Of a stretch of 64,000 nucleotides of DNA, positions 25,471-36,973 are shown in pieces. Positions within the stretch are counted from its first letter, which is position 1, and each line of letters begins with the position of its first letter. The DNA is from Isoetes taiwanensis (lineage: Eukaryota; Streptophyta; Lycopodiopsida; Isoetales; Isoetaceae): the NCBI GenBank assembly GCA_021234155.1, contig JAJEKV010000011.1:3099069-3163068 (forward strand). The letters are read 5' to 3'. Below the pieces are notes generated by a model. It saw nothing but the letters and a program-made list of their open reading frames with translations, made no database searches and was not told the origin of the DNA. The translations under genes were made by a program, and so were the position numbers.

Positions 25471-25699
25471 TAGTTGCCCCGGCGCTTATTTTGTCCTTTA
25501 TGTGTCTCCCTATTTAGGTCCCTAGTCTCGCCCTTTCCTTCATCAGCTCCTCAACGTGCATCTCTTCTTCTTGGAGTTTCAAGCCCCACCCGCCCACCCT
25601 TGTTCCTTCCGGTCATAAAGGTGTTTCCTTGGTTGTTGGCCCTAGTGCTGCTTTGGAGGCTTTCATGCCAATTGTTGGCCTTAGCCTGGTTGGAAGCCC

Positions 25700-25955
25700 T
25701 TGTGCTTAGTTGGAGACCCTAGTGTCTTGTGGGCCCTTGTGCCTATGGGAGGCCCTAGAGCACGGATGAGCCCGAGGGGCCTTTTTAGCTTATTTTTTTT
25801 TTGTTTTGCGATACCAAGCTGCTTAGTTGGAGACCCTAGAGTCTTGTGGGCCCTCGTGCCTCGTGCCTATGGGGAGGCCCTAGAGCCTCGGGAGGAACCC
25901 TCAAGGGCCTTTTTAGCTTAATTTTTCCTTTGTTTTGCGGATGCCAAGGTTGGGA
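25700..25955. repeat. ~125-bp tandem duplication
   Basis: Two units share 'cttagttggagaccctag', 'gtcttgtgggccct', 'tgcctatgg', 'aggccctagagc', 'gggcctttttagctta' and 'ttgttttgcg'. They encode no recognisable protein. Confidence 0.8.
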
Positions 25956-26157
25956 GGATGCAGTAATTGATCTGTCAAGTTGAGAGTGGATCCTAGTCCC
26001 TTGTCTGAGGATTGTTACGGTTTATGCGCGAACCTTGTTCCGTTCTTCATGTCAGAGCATGTTCTATACCTATGTACTCATCCCAACAAGGCTAGTAGGC
26101 CTGAGGGAAACTTGTTACGTCATTAGAATTCTAGCCTAGTTAATGATCCTATTATGA

Positions 26158-26200
26158 TCACGGTTTTTCCTCGAAAACCCGAAAGGGCGAGGTTTTTTAA
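26158..26200 (+). mobile_element. Possible LINE 3'-UTR remnant
   Basis: 'cggtttttcctcgaaaaccc', then 'gaaagggcgaggtttttta', resembles the near-terminal segment of the LINE at 30.1 kb read on its coding strand ('ggtttttcctcaaaaccctt', then 'cggggcggggtttttaat'). This suggests a plus-strand LINE end lies between the direct repeats at 25.3 and 26.2 kb. Confidence 0.45.
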
Positions 26201-26228
26201 TCCCGATTATAATGGTTTCATTGATTCA

Positions 26229-26350
26229 GCATGTATTCTGTTTTGAGTTGTTTAAGAGATGCCCATGAGAGTGGTAGCATGTATTCTGTTTTGAGTTGTT
26301 TAAGAGATGCCCATGAGAGTGGTTCTTTCCATGGTTTTTCCATTTCTAGT
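26229..26350. repeat. ~51-bp tandem direct repeat
   Basis: The unit starting 'gcatgtattctgttttgag' and ending 'gcccatgagagtggt' occurs twice head to tail here and once at 25,326. The second copy continues into 'tccatttctagtagttctag', as the upstream copy does. Confidence 0.85.
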
Positions 26351-28014
26351 AGTTCTAGAATATATTATACTATCATCATGTATATTGTAATGGTTCCTTA
26401 TAGTTGCATGGAATAAGTACATGTTCCTGGATTTATATCTGCATGGAGCAGTAAGGTGGCAATTTGCTATGGCAGTGACATATTTGGGGTTCCTTAGGAA
26501 TCATCACTGTAGAAATTTCTTCTTCTTTTGCAATTAGGCTAGCAAAGAAAACCCAGAGCAATTGAGCAGAACACATGGCTGAATTTCCTTCTCATGAATT
26601 GTTTTGTTCTTGTTACTATGGATGAACTTGTTTCTTGTTTGTGAGTGGCAGCATTGGACAGGCCAGTTTATAGGAAAATGCATCATGTTGGGTGGGAATT
26701 TAATTGCCCTTGGGCTTCTTCGTGCTTTTATGTTCCCTCTTTAGTTCTTGAATTCTGCTTTTCTTGGCTTTTCCTCTATATGGTTCAAACGGGACATTGG
26801 AAGCTTGTCTTGCCAGTGTACGGACAAATGAAAAAAAAAAAAAAAATTGGATAAAAATTGACTATGTGATATGGCCACATAAAATGTGTTTTATCACAAT
26901 ATCACTTATATATCTAATTCAGTGTCATTTTTTGTTTGATAATTATTTGTTTGATGGAATTTGTTTGAAGCATCCTTGTGTTGACACATATGTGCAAACA
27001 AAATTTTAAAATTTTAGAGGAAGAATGCGGTATTTATGATATATGCACTTATCATGCATTTATGGCGGCTACAGCGGCTATGGCAGCCTTTTCCCTGTTT
27101 CATGCTCTGCCGCTCCCATTCCTCTCTCGTCGCTTTGGGTGGTAATCATTAATTAGCACCACTTGGGATGATTTTAGAATGTAGGTATTGGCATTCCAAT
27201 CCAGCCAAAAATATGAGCTCCGTGTATTCAATTGGTGGCCAGGCAAGGCATAGCTCTATGCTGTTCAGATGGGCGCCTTTTACTGCAAATAATATCCAGG
27301 GATTTGACCTTGTTTAAACTCTATTATAGCAGAGAACCCCAAAAAGGAAAAAATCTTTTTTTTTAACAATAAAAAATAGCAAGTCCAAAAACATGTTTAA
27401 AATGACATCACATTTTCTGTTCAGTTGTAGTAACATTTTTTAAGTCATATATGCAAAGATACATATCTTGTGCCCCAATCATGCTCTGCCCCACAAATGT
27501 GGTCTCATGTCAAATCTTGGTTCCTTTCCAAAACCCTATTGCTTCAATTGTGGCCTCTACCTAAATTATGCCATTGGTGTTAATGTTGAAGGTCCCATTT
27601 GATCATCACCAGCAGACTAAGAATGTCAATGGTAAAATCCAATGCATGAAATTTATCGAAAAACTAAAGTGATGTGCTAAACATCAATGCACTTAGTTGT
27701 CAACAATCATGATGTTGGTCTTGGCATTGCATTTTGCTCATAAAGTTCAAATAACAAGTCGTCAAGGCACTAGGAATGACATCAATGCCATATTTTATTG
27801 TTTTGGGTGTTAATGTAAATTCTACAACTTCCCGCATCAGCAAAGGCCAAATTTGATCTACCACATTTGAAACATTTCCATGCATTGAGCAGAGCAAATA
27901 ATTGTGTTGGACAATATTGCATGACGGACCATCTCCATGATGCATATCATAAATTTGTTCTTACCATATGGAAAGCTATTGGGTTAATAGGTTTATGTTT
28001 TATTCATATGCATT
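26351..28014. other. Unassigned AT-rich stretch
   Basis: No gene or element is recognised. There is a 15-base A run near 26,830. The last bases ('gcattttgaataac') form an apparent empty site for the Helitron at 61,048, where the same right flank occurs. Confidence 0.45.
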
Positions 28015-28950
28015 TTGAATAACTATTTTGCATAGATATATTGGCAACTACAGAGGTTAGAATTCCCCATGCTCAAACACAGTTCAATTTTTGTATGTTC
28101 GGAACTTAGATTCTTTTGATTTAATGCAAAACATCTTTCGTAATGAGTCGTTATGGTCAATATTCTTCTATCGTGCAGGCACTGAACACAAGGCAACAAA
28201 ATGCAAGTTCAAATTCTGCAAGGCCGCCGCAATAAGTTTCTTGTAGAAATAATCATCAAAAGCCCCTATTGTGATCAAACATTGGATGAATCATCAAAAG
28301 CCCCTATTGCGATCAAACATTGGATATTGAATCCAGTTTTTTTATCTATTTTATTCAATGGTTGAGATAAAAAAAATAATTTATAGGCTGATCCTCCATA
28401 CCTACTTATTTATCTGGTCCGTTTGTAAATCATCCACTTATTGTGGTTCGAGTCCGGCCTCATCCGCTATTTGAGACCCTTCGCCAGGAGTTCTTAAAGA
28501 CATCACCATGGGTGGGGATTTACTCGTTGAAAGAGGAGCCGCGATCTGTCGTTGAAGGAGGAGCCATGATCCGTAGAGGACTTTTTCGCCTTTTTCCACC
28601 AGATCAAACCAACAAAGAGTAAAACGAGAACGAGAAAGACAATGATAGCTATGATAACCTTTAAGTATAAGGGAAATCCGGTTGAAGATGAAGTGGGGTT
28701 ATCATAACTAGGTGAATCATAACTAGGTGGAGAGCTTGTATTTGGAGAAGAAATGGATGGAGATGGAGCAGAGGATGGAGGCGGAGGAGTAGACGGAGAT
28801 GGAGCAGAGGATGGAGGCGGAGGAGTAGACGGAGATGGAGATGTAGTCGTAGATGAAATGGGGCTAGGTGAAGCGTCCAAAGAAATAATGGGTGGAAATG
28901 AAATGGAGTTATCATAACTAGGTGAAACGTCCAAAGAAGAGCGTGCATAT
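28015..28950 (-). pseudogene. Duplicated phytocyanin 3' half (first part)
   Basis: This is a near-identical copy of 61,050-62,037: the downstream flank, then the C-terminal proline-rich stalk (PSPSTPPPPSSAPSPS repeats) and membrane anchor (PLYLKVIIAIIVFLVLVLLF followed by WWKK). The cytoplasmic tail is frameshifted relative to the intact gene. A 53-bp segment present at 61,260-61,312 is missing near 28,223. The copy stops at 28,950 where other elements are inserted, and resumes at 33,545. The copper-binding domain is absent, so it cannot make a phytocyanin. Confidence 0.85.
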
Positions 28951-28972
28951 GGGCTAGATAACGTCCTGTGCA

Positions 28973-29108
28973 GAGGCGTTATGGCCCAGGAAAAAATGGC
29001 CGAGTGGCCATGTGGCCAGGAACGTCCGAGGCCGCATACGCGATGCCCGAGGACTTTCACGGCCACATGGCCACAAGGCCATTTTGATCAGCATAACGCC
29101 TCTGCGAC
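28973..29108. repeat. Fold-back inverted repeat
   Basis: The left arm 'agaggcgttatgg..aatggcc..gtggccatgtggcc' (28,973-29,024) pairs with 'ggccacatggccac..ggccatt..gcataacgcctct' (29,059-29,107). It is an imperfect ~135-bp palindrome at the edge of the insertion into the phytocyanin copy. Confidence 0.75.
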
Positions 29109-29122
29109 GAGGACGCTATCGC

Positions 29123-30016
29123 TTTAACGTCTTTGGCCGAGGCATTTGGCATTAGCCGCCATAGCCAAGCTTGGCCCAGTTAGCAATCACCTTTGCCATG
29201 CACCGTATTCGCGTTGTTGATGCACAACACGGTATGCTCTGATCAAAACAATATGCTCTGATGCTCTGATGCACAACACAGTATGCTCTAATCTTTTATT
29301 TGCTTGCACCAGTAGAATCGCCCTGGTCGAAATGGCAGAAGACCAGCCCTGTTTTTGAAATAGAGCATCTGCTACAACGGCAAATCGAGTTCTTGAAGCT
29401 AATCTTGGATCGCGTTTGGCGACATCTCTGCAAGCATACCGCTCTTGGACCCGAACCATCTCTGCGCAGCAACAAAAAGCTTTGAAATAAGATCAAACAA
29501 GAAGAATAGGCTCTCGCTCAAAAATCTCTGCACGCAAAGAAGCTCGCTGAAAATCTCTGCAGCAACAAGAAGCTTTGCAACACGATCTTGGTGGTGACCT
29601 AACCTCATCAATCAAATGCCCCGACATCAGAATGTAACATCAACCATGTGATTGGATCGACGAACCCATTTTGCCAAGAAGCCAAACTCAGACAAATTTT
29701 GTTGTTAGAAGCTCCGGCAATCCCAATCTAACACAAGAAAAGTATTGAAGAGGCTCTGCAGGAGGCAAAGAAGTGGATTTAAAGCTTTGTTGGCGATGGC
29801 GATGGATTTGTTGCCCGGCTAGGGCGGCATTTTGCCCCGGCTATGGCGGGCAGATTCGTTATGCGTGGCTATGGCGGAGGCCCAAACGGGCAACAGAGGA
29901 AATGTTATGGACATAACATCCTGTTATGGTCATAACCGAATGCTCTTGGACATAACATTTAAAGATCGACGGGCTGAGATTAAAACCTCTGACTAAATGC
30001 CGAGGACAAAGACGTT
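29123..30016. mobile_element. Small TIR element (candidate MITE-like)
   Basis: 'ttaacgtctttggccgaggc' begins the left end, and 'aaatgccgaggacaaagacg' followed by 'ttaa' ends at 30,016; these are inverted repeats with few mismatches. The interior (about 0.9 kb) has short repeats of 'gtatgctctgat' (29,230-29,290) and 'gttatggacataac' (29,903-29,960) and no recognisable protein. The LINE tail begins immediately to the right. No clear target duplication was found. Confidence 0.5.
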
Positions 30017-30099
30017 AAGAATAGAATAGAATAGAATAGGTTTTAGCGTCCCACGGAGACCAATTGGCCTATGGGACCCAAACAAAAAGAGAACAGCAA

Positions 30100-32550
30100 G
30101 CATATTGCGGCGAGATTAAAAACCCCGCCCCGAAGGGTTTTGAGGAAAAACCTTAGCGATAATAAGCACGGCCGGCACACCGTACAATTGCATAAGACAG
30201 TTCAATACCGTCCGTAGGACATAAACGAGTCCGTGCATCCATAACCTCCTCGGAGGTATGACCCCAACAAACCACCGACGCCGTATAATGGCGATGCAAC
30301 GGCTGGCGAGGCACTAATAACCGAACATATCGCTTCTGATATGGGCAAATCTTTGGGCGGGACTGGAGGGCATGACATTCATCCTCAATCGCGCCTGGTG
30401 GCAACAACGGGCAAAGCCTTTGCTCGTGCTTCCACAGCCCAACGCCTCGCTTTCAATCCGGAGGCGATGTGCCCCGTCGCTTGAATGGAAGCTATAAGCC
30501 TGCGTTTCTTCATGGGTAGCTGGGTGTACAAATCTTTGGTGTGGGCCTCTTGTGAGCCTAGGATTGACCTCGGCTGGCGATAGTGTGCCGCTTAACATGC
30601 GTCGAGCCTCGCATCCCACGGCTTGCGAAGGAAAGTAGCATCAAGGTATAGTTTTAGTGCCTCGCGATCTTTCTTTGTCCCGACACGGGCCTTGTCTGTT
30701 TGCACACCACACCCGGAGTGAGAACCAGCGCACGCTTGTCTTTCCAGCAGGATTTCGGCGTTGGGGACCCATTGCGTGGGCCAAAGCAAAGCGGGGGCAA
30801 AAGCGTGTATCGACCATAAGCGACCACCTTTTTGGAAGTAAAGCGATATGGCGTTCCAATGCAGCCCGTTGAAGGGGTAAGAAGCCTGTCTCACGAGTAG
30901 GATGCAGTGAAGGCGTGGACTTCACCCCGGGGCCCGTGCCAAGAAGGCCTTACGCACTGCCGAGGTCATTCGGTGTTGAGGGATATCACCCGGACCCCAC
31001 ATTCGCCCCCGTACAAAGGGCCGGCTCAACCAAGGCCGAAACAAATGTATTTGGTGACCCCGGGCATACAACTCTGCCTTGTGGCTATTGTTCAACATGG
31101 CATATAGTGCTTTCCAACCCGCGGTGACCATAACCCGATAGCGCGCATCCCAATGGGTGGTAGTTGAGAACTCAATCCCCAAGTACTTGTAGGTCCTGGA
31201 GCCACCTCTACCTCTTGCCCTGGTAAGTGAATGTGGGAAGCCTTGGTCGACGGGATGATGCAACTAGCAACACCCTAGTTTTGGCCAAGTTAACTCGCAT
31301 GCGGTGAATTGGCAAAAAGTGTCAAGAGCATCCGGTGGCGTTGCATGTCCTCCGGAGTATAGGCCATGAGGTTGACATCGTCGGCATATATGAGTTGCGG
31401 ATTGTGTGATGCATGATATATGTGCCAGCACCTCCATGCTCGAAAAGCCAATCTTCCAACCGATCAATGTATGCGGGCCAAAGAGTGTGGGGAGAGGGGC
31501 AACCCCGACGCACTCCGATGCTACCGGGTCACGGGTCTGTGCTGCTGATGTGATACCGCCCTGAGCATGCCTCGCATGCCCTATATACTGCATTACGCAA
31601 GTCCGGGGTCTTCAACCGGCCGCATAATCTGTCCCATAGCTTATTGCGGGTATGCGTGGTCGAATGCCTTTGCAAAATCCACGAAACAACAAGACAGGTT
31701 TTGCGCGATTCCCGCTATCTTCAATCAATGTGCGCAAAGTGAAGATATGATCAATGGTGGAAATGCGGGCGAAAACCTGCTCAGGTAAGAGCTCGCGACC
31801 TCCGTTTCCTCTGCCCATATTGTCACCCGTTGCTCAAGGATGCCGATAGCGTTTTGCAAAAGAGAGCTGACCATAATAGTACGGTAGTTGGCCGGACATT
31901 GAGGGTCCCCGTTTTTTGTATATGGGCACCACTCTACTAGTGGTCCATTGCGTAGGGAAGCCTTCGCAATGCTTTATTGAACAATGCCGTGAGAACGGTA
32001 CCAGTGGAGGCCCTGCCCATTTCAGAGCTCTGCTGCATGCCATCTAAATCTGCTGCCTTCCCATTAGCTAGGCCAGAGGCCCATGATGACATCCCCCTCA
32101 GTGATAACCGAGAGCCATGCCTATCTGTGGAGGGATCGGTGCGGCCCCCGAGCGGGTCATACGGCCATTTGCAAAGTACTGTACCCATTGCTCGAGGTGA
32201 TATTCCCCGTGGGGGCTGTGGGGCTTGCTCAAGACCCTTCTCTCCGGAATGTCTGGGGTGCGGTCGAGGAGACCAAACATCATTGCTGATGCTCTGCGAG
32301 GTATCCGGCCTTCTTGTTCTTGAGAAAGGAAGTGTGTGACTAACGGCTGTGGGTTAGAGAGATGGGATCGGGTGACTTGCGGAGTGTCGCGTTTGAGCTC
32401 GACACTCATCATCAAACCATCGGTTGCGGGGAAGGTGGTGGTGCACGAGGCTTTGCCGTGGCGGCCTCTCCCAAAGCATCTTCTGCTTGGCACCGTCGAA
32501 GCGGGTGAGTCACTGATCGATTGTTCTTGAAGTGTGGGGAGTTGCAGCAT
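30100..32550 (-). pseudogene. LINE reverse transcriptase and C-terminal region
   Basis: Blocks in order: 'KAADLDGMQQSSEMGR' (about 32,060), 'PTQWTTSRVVPIYKKRG' (31,905-31,965), 'QLIYADDVNLMAYT' with the catalytic YADD (31,358-31,395), 'YKYLGIEFSTTTHWDARYR' (about 31,130-31,190), and a C-terminal basic region to about 30,150. These are the standard non-LTR RT motifs and spacing. Several frame changes and stops occur, so it is non-functional as read. Confidence 0.85.
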
Positions 32551-32949
32551 GGTCCGCCGAGATCATGCTCAAGCGGTGGGCATAGGTCCTCGCGCATCCA
32601 GTAGTCCAGCCATTTGGGGCACCCGGTGTGTTGAGGCGTGGGTGCAGGAGCCTCCCCTTTGGAGATGCATGAGCGAGGGGCGGTGGTGAGTCTACTTCCT
32701 CGTCAGAGTGTATGCATCCCGATGGAAAAATGAAGTAACCAGTGCGGACCCGTTCCTCGGCCGGCCAGATAATCCACCACCTTTGGAGCCGCCCCTTGGT
32801 TCTCCACGTTTACAAGTGCGGCGGCCCGGAAGGCGGCCATTGCCCCAACCCATTCTGGATAACCCGGGTCAAAGATACTACCAACAGCGAAAGCGCACGC
32901 CATAGCTGGCGAAATATGGCTGTCATCGATATCCTTGACCAAGTCACCT

Positions 32950-33480
32950 CTGCGGGGTTCAAGCGCAAGGCGTCCTCTGCCGGGGGCTCAAATTTTGGGG
33001 TTTCCTTTCGGCTCTGTCGTGCATTAAAGTCACCAAAAGCAAAATAACCACCTTATTTGTTTATCTTTGCGTATGTCATCATATAGATCGACATAAGGCT
33101 CAATCGATCCACATCTGAATGAGTGTTATAAAAGTTGTTTCTCGGCATGTGGAAAGTAGCATCTTTGCTATGAGGAGAGTGTAAACCCGCCATCATCTTG
33201 CCGCAGCACCCATAAGTAGCGATTGTACTCAATACGTTTTTTGCAGCGGACTGAGTGCCTCAAGGTTGCCGCGTAGTAGCAGGCCACCCCGCCATGCCCT
33301 CGCTTGCTGTGCACTCATTGAGCGGGAGAAATGCTGGGATAGCTGGGAGGTCACGGTAGTTCATTCCGGTGCATGCTCCCATGTTTCCATGAGGAAAATG
33401 AGATCCATATCCGTGCAATAGAGTTGAGACTCTGCGCCTTCTGCCGGGGGCCCCCCGAAGCGGTTCAAGACACCATCCGG
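32950..33480 (-). pseudogene. LINE apurinic-type endonuclease domain
   Basis: It nicks target DNA for target-primed reverse transcription. The minus strand shows 'MDLIFLMETWEHAPE' (about 33,360-33,405), corresponding to the catalytic-Glu block usually written DLIxLQET, then 'GGVACYYAA' (about 33,270), and 'GYFAFGDFNARQS' (33,008-33,046), the conserved GDFNAR block. Frameshifts and a stop after HAPE break the reading frame. Confidence 0.8.
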
Positions 33481-33544
33481 AGGCACAGTTCTATTTGGCG
33501 GCATTCGATGTGGGCCTTCGATGATCCGCCTTGCTGGGTGTGGG

Positions 33545-33627
33545 GAGATGGTGGAGATGAAATGGCTTGAAATGAAATGGGTCTAGGTGGAGACGAGGAA
33601 TAGGCGGGTCTACATTAGACTCCACGA
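33545..33627 (-). pseudogene. Duplicated phytocyanin (second part, after insertion)
   Basis: 'gagatggtggagatgaaatg' through 'tctacattagactccacg' matches 62,037-62,120 of the intact gene, directly continuing the copy that stops at 28,950. Beyond 'ccacg' the sequence switches to copy A of the Ulp1-like locus, so the copper-binding exon is absent. Confidence 0.85.
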
Positions 33628-33943
33628 GGGGACCCCGTATTTGGAGTCGGGATCCGGGTCTTTCGGACAGATTTGACTTCGGTATTTGGGACTCCCGTGA
33701 TCAGCCACGCCATGCCTATATCGAGCGCGTGGGAGCCATCAATGGCCATGCCATTTCAAGATGCACCCGATGCCATTAGGGCATGCATCGAACCGCAGGT
33801 TCAACAAGATGAGCAAACCAGTCTGCTGCCCTGGTACTTCATTCTCACAAGTGTGGCAGGTCCGTGGTACTGCGGGCAGGTGCATTCAAGAGGGCCACTT
33901 TTGAACGACGTGAAGTGGGCAGGCGGGAACGAGGCGGCCATGG

Positions 33944-34580
33944 TTTTTCTGGCCATGGGTAACATGGTATTTCTTGCCTGGAGTGACATGGTATTTCTGT
34001 CCATGAATAACATGGTATTTCGGGCGATGACCCGAGGTTAACACAACATAAGTTGTTTTTAGAGCAATACAACTATTGCCACCTAAAAATGTACATAGTC
34101 CTAAGGCTGTGACAACATAAAATGTTTTACATCAATAGAACTTTTAAACTTTGACTAGACCATTGTATTTCTTGCCATGGTATTTCTTGCCATGGCACCA
34201 TTGTATTTCCAGACATACATAGCCCATGGTATTTCTTGCCATAGACCATGGTATTTCAAGACATAGACCATGGTATTTCCAGACATAGACCATGGTATTT
34301 CTTGCCATAGACCATTGTATTTCTTGCCTTGGTATTTCTTGCCATGGTACCATGGTATTTCCGGACATCGAGCCCATGGTATTTCTTGCCATAGACCATG
34401 GTATTTCTTGCCATGGTACCATGGTATTTCCAGACATAGACCATGGTATTTCCAGACATAGACCATGCAATTGAATATGTTATTACTAGGAACACACCAT
34501 GGTATTTCAGGCCATATATCATGGTATCTCTGGCCATATACCAATGGTATTTCGGCCTTATACCATGGTATTTCGGTCGT
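33944..34580. repeat. CCATGG-rich minisatellite, copy A
   Basis: About 25 imperfect units of roughly 21-24 bp built from 'ccatggtatttcttgccat' and 'ccatggtatttccagacat'. Units contain the palindrome CCATGG, so both strands show long repetitive open frames (MVFLAM/WYFLP types) that are repeat artefacts and not genes. It lies immediately upstream of the Ulp1-like gene. Confidence 0.85.
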
Positions 34581-34819
34581 GAAAGCTTTATTTATGATAT
34601 TCTCAAACATTACGGTATATGTCAATTTACGTCATCACGGCTGTCGGAACTATCATCATCGATTTTTAAATTGGGCGTGTATCTAATGATCGACAATAGT
34701 TGTCCTGCCCAAGAACACCTAACTGTTGTACGAGCACTCTTTCAAAAAAGCAGGGCTGTTGTATCTCTTTCAAAAAGCAGGTTCTATTGGTGTGCGCTAT
34801 TGTGGATCGATTCGGCGAC

Positions 34820-36973
34820 ATTGGTGTCGCGCTATGGCGGCTCCGGTTCGGTAAGAGAGCGCCATGGCGGTTCCGGGCCACAAAGTGAGGAGTCGCGCTA
34901 TGGCGGTTATGCTCCGCACAAAGGTCGGCCAGTGCCCAGGTGGGGCCGAGAAAATGGGAGTGAGGATGATAGTGTGGGAGCCCATCCGCTTCTATTCGTC
35001 GGGGAAATCTCCGCAGAGGAAGGGGATGAACAGATTGGTCAAAAGGAGTGGAAGTGGAAAGTGAGGAGGAAGAGGGCAGATCCGGAGGATAGTGATCCGG
35101 ATTATGTTGTAGAAGAGAATGAGGGCAATGAAGAGCATTTTTCCCGTGAGGAGAAGGAGATGATGGAAGCGGTTCGGCTCGGGCCCACGAAGCCAAGGCA
35201 AAGGCAAAGCAGAAAAAACAGATAACTCCCTTTGCATCCGAGCTCATTGAGAGTGATCAAGAAAGTGAAGCGAAAAGAGAGGGTCAGCCCGATTGGGGAA
35301 ACCCATGCCTTATGAAGTGGTAGCAGCCCTACTCGGATGAGGGGACTGGAGATCGACGAGGGCAGCTTTGGGAACGCGGTATTATTACAAGAGGGAAGAA
35401 GGCAAAGCATATTTGTTTGTTTCATGGTTGTGTATGGTCATTCAGAAAAAAGCAGGGAGGCTGCAGGAGCACCTTCTTAAGGTGCATGAATGGGACGTTA
35501 TTGTAGAAGGCTCCAAAGGGTAGAAAAGGCTTCCTGTAGTGAAGCAAAAGAGAAGGAAGGTCGGGACATGCAGCAATACTTCTTGAGAAATGCCTTGGAT
35601 CCGAATACAAGTACAAGGTGAATTTTGCACAGATTTTTTGAAGAGATGTCGGGGAACTAGCTTTGGGTTGTGGTCGGGCTATCTTTGGAGAACATTTCGG
35701 ATGGTGAGGAGAAGGAGAAGACTTTGGTGCAATATGCCAGGGATTATGTGCTTTCGGAGGAAGCAGGAGGGAGAGAATGAAAAGAACAAAAAATTGCACA
35801 GTATGAGAGGTACATTGCACAGAATTATGGCCTGGATGAGGTGGACAGAAAAGATTGGGTGGATCGAGAAGCTTTGGGTAATTTAGAGGTATGCAAGGAG
35901 GGATTGCAGATGAAGTTACTTCACTGTGGCAGATTTGAGTGGAGCAGCAGCGGGCATGGATCCCCTTCCACACCGGTCACTCAGCTAAGCAAATCTATAG
36001 CTGCTGGTATGTCTTTCAAAGCACCTCAAAAATCAAAGTTGAGGATCGGTTCTGAATTTCTCTCATCCGAACAAGTGGGTGCTGCTTCATCACCCGTGCA
36101 CCAGATATCCACATACTTGGTATTGGAAGATGACAGAGGTATTGGTGATCCCGAGGTAATCAGGAGAACAGTGGTGACCATGACAGATGACTTCCTTCTT
36201 TCTTTTGATTTTTTTATGCACTTGGATGACCTCATCACTTTGGAATGGGCTAACCAAAAAAAGAAGGGGAAGAGCACCAAATCTGCTCCAATTCTCGCCT
36301 ACAATGCACAATGGCCTGTCCATTTGAGGAGCGCACTTTGGCCTACGGTCTCGGATCCAAAAGGTGAATTTGTGATAGATCAAGGTGAGGCCTTCTCATT
36401 CGAGCATCCTGGTACGGATATTCCTGAGAAGATGGGACAATCTTGGCTGAATGAGCAATGCGTGGGAGCGTATCTCATGTAAGTGTCACTCTTTCTCATT
36501 TATTTCATTCTTGCACTGAATTCATAAATCTTACAGGGTTGTCTCTCATACGATACCGGTCTCGAGGAGAAGATCTCATGTCTTCTTCCACCCGGCCATT
36601 GTGGACCTGTACATGAAGAAGGTTAAGTCCATCTGGAGGAAGCTGATTCCTGCCAAACCCCGAGAGCCACCCCTCTTCTATTGGCTGCCTGTTTGTAGAA
36701 GGTTATCCTTTTCAAAGACTTTGGCTATTCATAATTTATGATATTTATAAGTAGTAAATTCTGATTGATTAATTGCAGCCATCATTGGAGCCTATATGTT
36801 AATTGTCTTGGATTGGGAAGTCTGCTTGGGACTCTTGGAGCTCCACATCCCACTTTCTTTGCATTTTGACTCCCTCGGGGAATTGGCATTCTGCTGAGAT
36901 ATCACGTGAAATATGCGAGTATGAATCCCGTTGCTATTTCTATCACTATGTACCCAATTCTGTAGTTATATAA
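34820..36973 (+). pseudogene. C2H2/Ulp1-like gene, copy A
   Basis: A damaged paralogue of the gene at 38.2-40.0 kb. Frameshifts break the acidic N-terminus ('DPEDSDPDYVVEENEGNEEH', about 35,080), and the zinc-finger region (about 35,410-35,490) is also frameshifted. The central part is open at 35,841-36,482 and ends at a splice donor 'catgtaagt'. Exon 2 ('FFHPAIVDLYMKKVKSIW') follows at about 36,539-36,704. Exon 3 (36,779 on) is uninterrupted and carries 'HHWSLYVN', the protease histidine block. Exon 4 is missing because the duplication breakpoint lies in intron 3. Confidence 0.8.

Larger units (their letters stand above)
30017..33540 (-). mobile_element. LINE (non-LTR retrotransposon), 5' part incomplete
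   Basis: A minus-strand element with an endonuclease domain, a reverse transcriptase domain and a pentanucleotide 3' tail (AATAG repeated on the plus strand, 30,017-30,041). No ORF1 was seen upstream of the endonuclease, so it is probably 5'-truncated or frameshifted there. It is inserted, next to a small TIR element, into the phytocyanin duplicate whose sequence resumes at 33,545. A short truncated sibling lies at 17,555. Confidence 0.85.

Noticed and set aside
30017-30041. AATAG repeat as telomere-like or simple satellite
   Set aside because: It lies exactly at the 3' end of a LINE and recurs with the same flanking LINE sequence at 17,555, so it is a LINE tail.
33944-34580. CRISPR-like array
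   Set aside because: The units are contiguous, imperfect and lack unique spacers; the genome is eukaryotic. It is a minisatellite.
34144-34625. Long repetitive open frames on both strands in the CCATGG arrays (and at 37.5-37.9 kb)
   Set aside because: They are produced by translation of a ~22-bp minisatellite in every frame. There is no independent coding evidence.
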